Of a DNA stretch of 48,022 nucleotides, positions 1 to 8,002 are shown in pieces. Both the position numbers and the translations under genes were made by a program. Location: NCBI GenBank assembly GCA_034506335.1, contig JAPDPR010000024.1:1-48022 (forward strand). The letters are read 5' to 3'. The stretch is from a candidate division KSB1 bacterium (lineage in GTDB: Bacteria > Zhuqueibacterota > Zhuqueibacteria > JANLFK01 > Oleimicrobiaceae). Each line of letters opens with the position of its first letter. Within the stretch, counting starts at the first letter, position 1. The notes below the pieces were generated by a model, which was not told the origin of the DNA, searched no databases, and saw nothing but the letters and a program-made list of their open reading frames with translations.

Positions 1-350
1 TCCAGGAGCGCGTCGCGGCGTGCGAACAGGCAGGCATCCCTCGTTCCTGCCTGGTGGTGGACCCGGGCATAGGGTTCGGCAAGACGGTGCAGCACAATTT
101 TGAGATCATCCGCCGGCTCAAAGAGTTCGCTCGTTTGCAGTTGCCTTTGTTGGTGGGACCGAGTCGTAAGTCCTTCGTGGGTGCGGTCACCGGACTGCCC
201 CCAGACCAGCGCCTGGAAGGCACAGCAGCCGCAGTGGCCGCCTGCGTGCTGGGCGGCGCCCATATCGTGCGCGTGCATGACGTGCAGGCCATACGGAGGG
301 TTGTCGCCGTAGCCGATGCCATTGCGGCTAAGGTAGCATCGGTGTCCTAA
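1..350 (+). CDS. folP: Dihydropteroate synthase, C-terminal part (5' truncated)
   Basis: This is the C-terminal ~115 residues of dihydropteroate synthase, which condenses p-aminobenzoate with the pterin pyrophosphate in cytosolic folate synthesis. The reading frame is open from base 3, so the gene begins outside the window. Visible family signatures are DPGIGFGKT (pterin-site loop), the LLVGPSRKSF segment carrying the conserved SRK, the RLEGTAAA helix, and IVRVHDV near the end, which is the usual last strand of the TIM barrel. The stop lies 27 bases before the chosen start of cdaA. A folP-cdaA neighbour pair is common in Bacteroidota-related genomes, and the spacing suggests one transcript. 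Identity is secure; only the N-terminus is missing. Confidence 0.95.
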   Translation, partial: QERVAACEQAGIPRSCLVVDPGIGFGKTVQHNFEIIRRLKEFARLQLPLLVGPSRKSFVGAVTGLPPDQRLEGTAAAVAACVLGGAHIVRVHDVQAIRRVVAVADAIAAKVASVS

Positions 351-377
351 GTGGAATATGCGCAAGGAGAACTCGAG

Positions 378-1741
<1,364 letters not shown>

Positions 1742-1780
1742 GGAAGGAGTGGCATTTTTTTTGGTTCTTCCCACCTGAGC

Positions 1781-1820
1781 GTGCAAAAGGGAGACCCGCC
1801 AAATGGGTCTCCCTTTGCAC
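1781..1820. terminator. Hairpin between convergent genes, probable bidirectional terminator
   Basis: A near-perfect inverted repeat: GTGCAAAAGGGAGACCC at 1781-1797 pairs with GGGTCTCCCTTTGCAC at 1805-1820, with one bulged A and a 7-base loop. It lies between the lyxose isomerase (+) and the TonB receptor (-), where a shared terminator is expected. There is no long T run directly after either arm; a T8 run occurs upstream at 1755-1762. Rho-independent action is therefore less certain than the stem itself. Confidence 0.7.
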
Positions 1821-1861
1821 TTTGCAACGCCGGGGATGGCCGAGCCGGCCGCATCCGGGGC

Positions 1862-4024
1862 TCAGAAGGTGCGGACGATGGTGAAAGTGTAATGGCGGAT
1901 TGGCATCAAGGTGCGCTCCACTTGCGTGTAGTTATAGTTGAACAGGTTGGCCACATCAAACCCGATTTCGGCGCCTAACAGGCGGTACCCCAAGCGAACG
2001 TCGGTCACCTTTTGCGGCACACGTTGATCCCGGGGATAAACCTTCACCCGTTCCAATCGGCTCACGTAACGGTAGTCCGCGCCCACGCGCAGCGGGCCGT
2101 AGCTCACGCTCACCGTAGCGGTCAGCAAGTGGCGTGCCCGGTAGGCCAAATAGTCATCGTCAGTAAGGTCCCAGGGCTCGAGAAACGTGTACGACAACGC
2201 CGGCGTCAACCGTCCCCGCCAGAGGCTAGCCTGGAGGTTAACCTCCAGGCCACGGATCCTTGCCTCCGTGACGTTCACAAACCTCACCGTGCCGCTGGCG
2301 TCAGGCTCCGGTTCGATCAGGTCACGATATTGGCTGTGGAAGAAGGCCAGATCGGCCAGCAAGTAGCGAGTGCATTGGTGGTTGACGCCTATTTCGTGCG
2401 ACCAGGCTGATTCCGCACGCAAGTTGAGGTTCGGGACTACCCGCAAGCCGGAAACCACTACGTCTGTGAACCGCTCTGCCACACTCGGCGCGCGGAAACC
2501 GCGGCCGGAGGACAGGCGGAGCGTTGTCCCCTGCCGCGCCTTCCAGACCAGGCCCACCTTGGGGCTCAGTTGCTGGTCATCGATGCCGATGTCGATGTGG
2601 CTGAGGTCAAAGCGACCGCCGACAGTGAGCTGGAAACGCCACGGGAGCTTGAACTCGTCCTGCGCGTAGAAGGCAAGGTTGTAAGCTTCGTGATTGTCGA
2701 ACATGGTCGACTGTACCCGATCGAATGTACCTTCCACACCTGCCGTTAGCGCATGACCGCGGCCGGGCAGAAAGTCGCTCTGCACTTCAAACCCCACCTT
2801 CTCCGCAGATGAGTAGTCGTTGTTGTCATGGAAAAAGTTCTCCCACCGGTTGCGGAAGTAGGACAGTCGCCCCTTGAGCCCCACCTTCTCGCTCAGCGCA
2901 TGCCGATACACGGCGTTGAAATTTGCCTTCCAGGATTTGACTTTGTCGCCCACTGCTGCTTCGGGCGCTTGCAGTGGGTGGTTTTGGCTTTGCCACATGA
3001 AGCTGCTGCCATACTCCGAGCCGTTCCAATTGCTGGTCAACGCCAGGTGCACCTGGGGCGAAATTCGCCAGCCAAGCTTAGCAGTCAAATTGTAACGCAA
3101 GAGGTTGCCGTTCTCGCGGTAACCGAGCGATTCTGTCCGTCCGCCGGCAATCATCAGCTCCCCGCCATCAAAGCGCCGACTGTGGCTGATGCTGGTTTCG
3201 TTGAAGTGCAGAAGCCTATCGGTCCAGCGCCATTCGGGGTAAGCAGGTTGGTCGTAGAAGCCAACAAGCAAACGGACCTGTGTCACAGGACGCGGGGTGG
3301 GTTCCTTGGTGATGATGTTAATCACCCCTCCCATGGCACTGGAACCGTAGAGAGCCGAGCCCGCGCCCTTAACGATCTCGATGTGGTCTATCTGGCCGGG
3401 CGAGATAAGATCCCACTTGATGTCCCCGCTATCGCCGGGGAGGATGGGTACCCCGTCTACAAGGTAGAGCACCCGCGTGCCGGCGCCGTGGCTGTAGCCG
3501 GAAGAGCCGCGGATGTTCACCTGGCTGCCCATAAAGTTGACGCCAGGCGCATATTGCAGTATCTGCTCAAGATTGAACTCGCCGATCTGGTTTAGGCGGG
3601 CCTGGCTGACCACAGAAACGCTCACCGGTGAATCGGCAATCTCTTGATAACGCTTGCTTGCAGTGACCACCACTGAAGGCGCCTCGATGATAGTCTCCTC
3701 CATAAGGATCACGAGCTCAGTGCGCTCGCCGGCGCGAACTTCTACATTGGGCTTTGACACGATGGCGAAGCCAATCATCGACGCCTTCACCGAGTACCGA
3801 CCGGGAGGAACTCGAGGGAGGAGAAAATTGCCGCGCGCATCGGTGGCCGCCCCCAAAAGGGTGCCTTCTAGCATGACGCTTGCTCCCGGGATCGGCTGGC
3901 GAGTTTGAGCCGACAGCACCGTCCCAGCAATGGAACCGTATCGCTGTGCTGTTGCCGGCGCCGCAGCTGCAGCCCACAACGCGACTGTCGTCAGGGCGGC
4001 CCACATTTGTCTTTGTAGCTGCAT
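1862..4024 (-). CDS. TonB-dependent outer-membrane receptor with N-terminal CarboxypepD_reg-like domain
   Basis: A 720-residue TonB-dependent receptor for active uptake across the outer membrane. In order: a signal peptide ending near PATAQ, a carboxypeptidase-regulatory-like beta-sandwich (YGSIAGTVL to about residue 105), a plug domain with LVDGVPILPGDSG, VKGAGSALYGSSAMGGVI and NIITKEP, then a 22-strand-type barrel ending in an aromatic residue (IVRTF). This layout and size resemble siderophore, cobalamin or metal receptors more than the ~1000-residue SusC-like proteins later in the window. The frame opens at TTG 4030, but the ATG at 4024 is better placed after a GAGGG ribosome site. It lies 64 bases after the lipoprotein gene on the same strand and is probably co-transcribed with it. 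Ligand unknown. Confidence 0.92.
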   Translation of the reverse strand: MQLQRQMWAALTTVALWAAAAAPATAQRYGSIAGTVLSAQTRQPIPGASVMLEGTLLGAATDARGNFLLPRVPPGRYSVKASMIGFAIVSKPNVEVRAGERTELVILMEETIIEAPSVVVTASKRYQEIADSPVSVSVVSQARLNQIGEFNLEQILQYAPGVNFMGSQVNIRGSSGYSHGAGTRVLYLVDGVPILPGDSGDIKWDLISPGQIDHIEIVKGAGSALYGSSAMGGVINIITKEPTPRPVTQVRLLVGFYDQPAYPEWRWTDRLLHFNETSISHSRRFDGGELMIAGGRTESLGYRENGNLLRYNLTAKLGWRISPQVHLALTSNWNGSEYGSSFMWQSQNHPLQAPEAAVGDKVKSWKANFNAVYRHALSEKVGLKGRLSYFRNRWENFFHDNNDYSSAEKVGFEVQSDFLPGRGHALTAGVEGTFDRVQSTMFDNHEAYNLAFYAQDEFKLPWRFQLTVGGRFDLSHIDIGIDDQQLSPKVGLVWKARQGTTLRLSSGRGFRAPSVAERFTDVVVSGLRVVPNLNLRAESAWSHEIGVNHQCTRYLLADLAFFHSQYRDLIEPEPDASGTVRFVNVTEARIRGLEVNLQASLWRGRLTPALSYTFLEPWDLTDDDYLAYRARHLLTATVSVSYGPLRVGADYRYVSRLERVKVYPRDQRVPQKVTDVRLGYRLLGAEIGFDVANLFNYNYTQVERTLMPIRHYTFTIVRTF

Positions 4025-4088
4025 GGTCAACCCTCAATGGCGATGGTTTGTTGGCTGAACCGTATGGCTGGTCCTGCTCGCTTGGCGG

Positions 4089-4874
4089 CTACTGGCTGCC
4101 GCCGAGAAAGACATCGATATCGATACCCTGCAGCCTGGTGCTGCCGTCAGGCACCACCACCGGCCCGAAGCGTAATCCCTTGATGCTCGTCAAGCCGATG
4201 GGGGCCCCCTGTTCGAGAAGAATAGCCGCAAGGAACCAGTAGGTGCCCGGTGGGGCGGAGATGGTGTAAGAAACCTCCGTGCCACCAATGGGCAGGGAGC
4301 CGCTGATGTAGAGGTCCAGGAGCGACGGCAGTTTCGTCACGGACAAAGGGCTCAGAGAGGCTACCACGAAGAGGTTCTGGGCGCCTGCGGGCCAGGAGCC
4401 GTGAATGTGCAGAGCGCCGTTGATGGAGCTTTCGAAGTAGGGGCGTGCCCGCTTGAAGTTGGCTCCCATGTTGATCCCTTTCACCACCGTCCTCTGAGGC
4501 ACCTCCACTTGACCAGGACTTAACGAGTCGCTGCCGACGAAGTAGACACCAATGATGTTGTTCACATTCCACTCGTGGCCCTTCTCCTTCCAAACCACCG
4601 CTACGGCGCGATAGAGTCCTGGTGGCAGGAAAATGGTGTAGTGGGCGGAATCCACACCGATCGGGAGAGGCTCGCCCACATCCAGCTGACTTATTCCCTT
4701 GGGTGGAAAGTCGGTGGAAGCCACCACCAGGATTTGCTCGGTATTCTCCGGCCAGGTACCATGGAAGGTAATGGTGCCGCTGATGCCGCTGGTGAGGGGA
4801 CCAAGCCCCTTGTCGACCTCGCACGCCACGAGCGCAAGGCTCAAAGCAGCGAGGGCTGTAAGCAGGTTTCTCAT
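4089..4874 (-). CDS. Lipoprotein with two tandem homologous beta domains, partner of the adjacent TonB receptor
   Basis: A 261-residue predicted lipoprotein of no family I recognise. The N-terminus MRNLLTALAALSLALVAC has a clear lipobox (LVAC, Cys18). The mature part contains two copies of one domain. Copy 1 begins ISGTITFHGTWPENTEQILV and copy 2 begins INGALHIHGSWPAGAQNLFV. Each continues through a PLPIG/SLPIG turn, a YTI..PPG(L/T)Y strand and an I(I/K)G(V/L)(Y/R)F end. The open frame reaches 4982, but the ATG at 4874 starts the signal peptide and follows GAGGG. It is the first gene of a two-gene unit with the TonB receptor, so a surface ligand-binding accessory role is likely by context only. 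Confidence 0.75.
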   Translation of the reverse strand: MRNLLTALAALSLALVACEVDKGLGPLTSGISGTITFHGTWPENTEQILVVASTDFPPKGISQLDVGEPLPIGVDSAHYTIFLPPGLYRAVAVVWKEKGHEWNVNNIIGVYFVGSDSLSPGQVEVPQRTVVKGINMGANFKRARPYFESSINGALHIHGSWPAGAQNLFVVASLSPLSVTKLPSLLDLYISGSLPIGGTEVSYTISAPPGTYWFLAAILLEQGAPIGLTSIKGLRFGPVVVPDGSTRLQGIDIDVFLGGSQ

Positions 4875-4898
4875 TGGCCAAGTGCCCTCAAGTCTGCG

Positions 4899-4944
4899 CA
4901 AAAAAAGGTGCCCCTCCCTCGTAGCGCCCGAAGAAGGGGCACCT
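4899..4944 (-). terminator. Rho-independent terminator of the FadL-family gene
   Basis: Read on the minus strand, AGGTGCCCCT (4944-4935) pairs with AGGGGCACCT (4915-4906) in a perfect 10-bp stem and runs straight into a stretch of seven T (the A run at 4900-4906 on the plus strand). It begins 18 bases after the FadL-family stop. Because it separates that gene from the lipoprotein/TonB pair, the pair probably has its own promoter or lives on read-through. Confidence 0.9.
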
Positions 4945-4962
4945 ATGTGCCTCGGACCGGCG

Positions 4963-6447
4963 TTACAGCTTGATATCGACACCCACCATGAAGTTCAGAG
5001 CGTCAAGTTTGTAAGTGCCGGCCATATTGTCGTAGCTGGTGACCATGCCAGTGGCATCCTTGACTTCGGCCCAGGTGCTCACGGTACGATCGCCGATGAA
5101 CATCTTCTCCACACTGGCATGCACCATGCCAAAGGGGAGCTGGTAGCCCACACCGATTCCCGCCACGTAGCGACGGTTGATGTCCGGGATGGTGGGATTC
5201 AGCGTGTGGTCAGGAGGTACCCCTGGCTCGGTGTAGAAAAAGCCACGCACCTTGAACGCCTGCAACGAGTACTCCAGGCCCAGGCTGGCGCGGATAGCGT
5301 CTTTCCACTCCTCGGTCAGCTCACCCAAGTCGGTCCCGTCCGCCTTCTTGATCTTGATGATGTCCCAAGCCGACCACTGCGTGAAGGCCACATCCGCCGC
5401 CACAAGGAGATTCTGGATGCCCGTGTAGGCGACGCCAAATCCGACCTCCATGGGCAACGGCAGATCGGCGGTGACGTCGACCTCCACCGGCGCAGTAGCA
5501 GGCTGTTGCGTCTGCGGGTTGATGGTTGCCCCGGAATAGACGCCGAGCGCCTTGGCGTAACTTGCCTGGTCAATTTGGCCGCCGGCCAGGAGTGCGTCTA
5601 GCTGCGCCTTTAGCGCGTTGAATTGCTGCGGAGTGGGCTTTGCCGTGTAGGTGAGCATCGACACGGTCCCTTCCAAACCCTGGTCAAGGTAGTAACGCCC
5701 GGCCACACCTACCGTCAGGCACTCGGTGACCTTGTACTGGAGACCGAGGTTGGCCCCGAAGCCCCATCCGTCTCCTACCAGCTTCTGTTCGGTCAGCAAA
5801 TGGTCAAAAGGCCGAGCGAGAAGCCCAAGCTGCGTCAGCAGCGGGTTCAGCGGGGTGAGCTTCAACGGATTCGGTGTGAAGACTGGCTGGCGAATCTCAA
5901 TCTGGTTGCTAACAATGCTCACTCCGAGACCAACGGACAGCTTGTCAGTCACCTGGTAGGCGATGGAGGGGTGGATATCGATGACCTTCAGGTCGTCCTC
6001 CACATCGATGTCGGGATACAGGGGGTTGTACGTGCCGGTCTCAAGGAGATTCCACTTGGAGCCCAGGCCGAAGGGGGCAAACACCGAGATGCCGACGGCC
6101 AACTTGTCCATGCCGTAAACAAACCCGGCGGCTGGCAGGTAGAAGGTCTGCGGCTCGTTTTCCACCTCGGCGTCCCGCAGCGCACCTATCGCTGGACTAG
6201 CCAGGTACTTGCCCTTGGGGGCGACGATCTCGAAGCTGCCGCCAAAGTGAAGCCCTTTGATCTGGGTCAATCCGGCGGGGTTCCAGTACATGCCACTCCA
6301 GTCATTGGCCAAGCCGCGATATGCACCCCCCAGGGCCGTTGCCCGCGCCCCAATGCCGGTCAAGGCTACTCCCGATGCAAACACGACAGTGAGCGATGCC
6401 AGAGCGAGCACAACCGCCAGTGACAGGGCAAAAAGGGGTCTTCTCAT
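4963..6447 (-). CDS. FadL/OmpP1/TodX-family outer-membrane transport protein
   Basis: A 494-residue outer-membrane barrel of the FadL family, which lets long-chain fatty acids or other hydrophobic compounds diffuse into the cell. After a signal peptide (MRRPLFALSLAVVLALAS) the mature N-terminus shows the family hallmark ARATALGGAYRGLANDWSGM followed by YWNPAGL, the hatch region. The C-terminus ends in beta strands (FMVGVDIKL). ATG 6447 has GGAGG five bases upstream and starts the signal peptide. The frame continues to GTG 6576, and an in-frame GTG at 6546 also follows a very strong AAAGGAGGTGAG, so a longer product or leader translation is possible. The FadR and FadF genes nearby support a fatty-acid role. 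A strong terminator follows the stop. Confidence 0.88.
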   Translation of the reverse strand: MRRPLFALSLAVVLALASLTVVFASGVALTGIGARATALGGAYRGLANDWSGMYWNPAGLTQIKGLHFGGSFEIVAPKGKYLASPAIGALRDAEVENEPQTFYLPAAGFVYGMDKLAVGISVFAPFGLGSKWNLLETGTYNPLYPDIDVEDDLKVIDIHPSIAYQVTDKLSVGLGVSIVSNQIEIRQPVFTPNPLKLTPLNPLLTQLGLLARPFDHLLTEQKLVGDGWGFGANLGLQYKVTECLTVGVAGRYYLDQGLEGTVSMLTYTAKPTPQQFNALKAQLDALLAGGQIDQASYAKALGVYSGATINPQTQQPATAPVEVDVTADLPLPMEVGFGVAYTGIQNLLVAADVAFTQWSAWDIIKIKKADGTDLGELTEEWKDAIRASLGLEYSLQAFKVRGFFYTEPGVPPDHTLNPTIPDINRRYVAGIGVGYQLPFGMVHASVEKMFIGDRTVSTWAEVKDATGMVTSYDNMAGTYKLDALNFMVGVDIKL

Positions 6448-6576
6448 GCGTTCCTCCGTGCTGTTTCTTCCCTTGACTTGCTCCACTTCCGCCCATCCTG
6501 CCACACCGTTGCTTCTCAGCGACTTTCCTTTCTTGAATCCGAGCACCTCACCTCCTTTCGGCGTTGGTTGTTTCAC

Positions 6577-6963
6577 TCATCGGAGCGAAAAAGGCCACGG
6601 CTGACGTATTGCAAGGAACATGAGACTCGAACCAAGCAGGGCCAGATTCTTCGTAAAGTTGATCATCTCGCTCATTCTCACCATGGGATCTTGCACCTTC
6701 CAAAACGCATGCATGCTGAATGTGACCGGCACCAGAAAGATCACCAGCGCGACCACTCCCACCGTGGGGCGGTAGCCCGTCAGAAAACTCAGGCCTGCCA
6801 CCAGGAGGAGGAGGCCAGAAACCACCACCGCCACCTTTGCAGCTGGAATACCTTTCGAGGCCGCATAGGCACTCATCGGTCCCAACTTGGCAAAGTGATT
6901 GATTGCGTTGAATAGATAATAGACCCCCACGACTATTCGTCCGACAAGAAAGACCACCTGCAT
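6577..6963 (-). CDS. DoxX-family four-helix membrane protein
   Basis: A 128-residue integral membrane protein with four hydrophobic segments, matching the DoxX/DoxD-like family. Visible marks are FLVGRIVVGVYYLFNAINHF in helix 1, the A.SKGIPAAKVAVVVSGLL region of helix 2, and a C-terminal FTKNLALLGSSLMFLA helix. DoxX proteins are usually tied to redox or quinone-linked processes, but the role of this subgroup is not established. There are two adjacent ATGs (6966 and 6963); GAGGAG at 6975-6970 is better spaced for the second. It is transcribed divergently from fadR from a good promoter (7066-7039). It shares the control region with two palindromes, so co-regulation with fatty-acid genes is plausible. 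Confidence 0.8.
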   Translation of the reverse strand: MQVVFLVGRIVVGVYYLFNAINHFAKLGPMSAYAASKGIPAAKVAVVVSGLLLLVAGLSFLTGYRPTVGVVALVIFLVPVTFSMHAFWKVQDPMVRMSEMINFTKNLALLGSSLMFLAIRQPWPFSLR

Positions 6964-7038
6964 CATGTTCTCCTCACTAGTTGGTGCCAGACGTCTTGGG
7001 GACTCCGGAAAAAGATTTCACCGCCAAACCTGTTTACT

Positions 7039-7066
7039 AAGATAGCAAAAATTGCGAGATTGTCAA
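7039..7066 (-). promoter_or_regulatory. Sigma70-type promoter for the DoxX-family gene
   Basis: On the minus strand a perfect -35 TTGACA (7066-7061) is followed after 16 bases by TATCTT (7044-7039). The gene start is about 75 bases downstream, and the surrounding DNA is AT-rich against a GC-rich genome. Confidence 0.65.
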
Positions 7067-7092
7067 GATTTATTTCACTAAGAATAAAGGAG

Positions 7093-7106
7093 TTCAGACC
7101 TCTGAA
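7093..7106. promoter_or_regulatory. Palindrome TTCAGA-CC-TCTGAA in the divergent control region
   Basis: A perfect 6-2-6 inverted repeat between the two divergent promoters, about 27 bases upstream of the doxX -35 and 19 bases upstream of the fadR -35. It differs from the TGAATG/CATTCA site at 7155, so it may bind another regulator. No protein is assigned. Confidence 0.4.
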
Positions 7107-7124
7107 GCTCATTCAACAAAGGCC

Positions 7125-7152
7125 TTGATTTTGAACGAATAAGTCGTACATT
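7125..7152 (+). promoter_or_regulatory. Probable promoter of the fadR-like gene
   Basis: TTGATT (7125-7130) and TACATT (7147-7152) are separated by 16 bases. The operator-like palindrome starts three bases after the -10 element, right at the expected transcription start, which is a typical autorepression arrangement. Confidence 0.5.
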
Positions 7153-7154
7153 TA

Positions 7155-7172
7155 TGAATGGCAGTTCATTCA
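7155..7172. promoter_or_regulatory. FadR-type operator TGAATG-N6-CATTCA
   Basis: The perfect inverted repeat TGAATG-GCAGTT-CATTCA matches the pattern recognised by the Bacillus-type FadR repressor (TGAATG, six bases, CATTCA). The adjacent regulator looks like that FadR. It overlaps the expected transcription start of the regulator gene. A lone CATTCA half-site is at 7110-7115. Binding is inferred from the match, not shown. Confidence 0.75.
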
Positions 7173-7237
7173 GTGCAGATGTCGGTCGTCTCTAGACGTG
7201 AGTTGGGAGCAGATTCTGGCGTAGGAGGAGCCGGGCC

Positions 7238-7825
7238 ATGGGAGAAGACAAACGCGAGCGAATCATGAAGTCGGCGATGAGGATGTTTGCCAAGAAGGGC
7301 TTTTTCCACACCAAAGTGTCGGAGATAGCGCGGGGCGCCGGGGTGGCCGATGGTACGACCTATCTGTACTTTAGGAGCAAGGACGACATCCTTATTTCTC
7401 TGTTTGAGTCCGAGATGGAGCCCATCCTGGCCCACGTGCGCCGGGAGTTGGCAAAGGAGACCTCAGCGACAAGCAAGCTGCGCAGGTTCGCCTCGCTCCA
7501 CTTCCAGATGGTGGAGAAGAACCAAGATTTGGCCATGGTGATTGTGGTGGAGCTGCGGCAGAGCGCCAAGTTCATGCACGAGTACCCGGGAACAAAGTTC
7601 AAGGAGTACTTGGACGTCATTGCTGGCATTGTCGAGGAGGGGCAACAGAGCGGTGAATTCCGCGCAGATGTCCATCCCAGCATCGCCAAGCAGGCCATCT
7701 TCGGGGCGTTGGACGGTCTGGCCACCAACTGGATTCTGTCCAAGAGGACCAAACGCGGCCTCAGCGACTTGGCGGACCAAGTAGCAGATCTTTTCGTACA
7801 AGGTCTGGTTGCGCACCCCCATTAA
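7238..7825 (+). CDS. fadR: TetR-family regulator resembling Bacillus FadR (fatty-acid degradation repressor)
   Basis: A 195-residue TetR-family protein. The N-terminal helix-turn-helix covers roughly residues 8-55, with KVSEIARGAGVADGTTYLYF followed by KDDILISLF. This is strikingly close to Bacillus subtilis FadR (YsiA), which represses beta-oxidation genes and is released by long-chain acyl-CoA. The ligand domain also keeps VVELRQS and a hydrophobic IFGALDGLATNWIL helix like that protein. ATG 7238 is preceded by an AGGAGG-rich leader (7217-7234). An 18-bp operator matching the FadR consensus lies upstream at 7155-7172, and a FadF-like gene is next downstream. The regulator assignment is good; its effector is inferred from the Bacillus relative. 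Confidence 0.85.
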   Translation: MGEDKRERIMKSAMRMFAKKGFFHTKVSEIARGAGVADGTTYLYFRSKDDILISLFESEMEPILAHVRRELAKETSATSKLRRFASLHFQMVEKNQDLAMVIVVELRQSAKFMHEYPGTKFKEYLDVIAGIVEEGQQSGEFRADVHPSIAKQAIFGALDGLATNWILSKRTKRGLSDLADQVADLFVQGLVAHPH

Positions 7826-7846
7826 GGCTGCGGCAGAAAAAAGGTT

Positions 7847-7874
7847 TTGACTTTTTGCCAAAGAGTGATAAATT
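7847..7874 (+). promoter_or_regulatory. Probable promoter of the Fe-S oxidoreductase gene
   Basis: TTGACT (7847-7852), a 16-base spacer and TAAATT (7869-7874) lie between the regulator stop and the gene start at 8003, giving a leader of roughly 120 bases. No TGAATG/CATTCA palindrome was seen here, so any control by FadR would have to come from read-through of the upstream promoter. Confidence 0.5.
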
Positions 7875-8002
7875 CGGAACGGCTGAACGAGAATGCGGGT
7901 AGATGGACCTGTTGGTCCGATGAGAACTTAAGAAGCTGAACGCCACCTTTGCATGTTTCGGACACGAGCGGCATGGTGAAGTAGGACGGGAAGGGCTGCA
8001 AT

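Noticed and set aside
2828..3595. 255-codon plus-strand open frame inside the TonB receptor
   Set aside because: Antisense to the conserved plug and barrel; no family match.
4699..5601. 300-codon plus-strand open frame across the lipoprotein and FadL-family genes
   Set aside because: It runs antisense through a clear Rho-independent terminator and two real genes.
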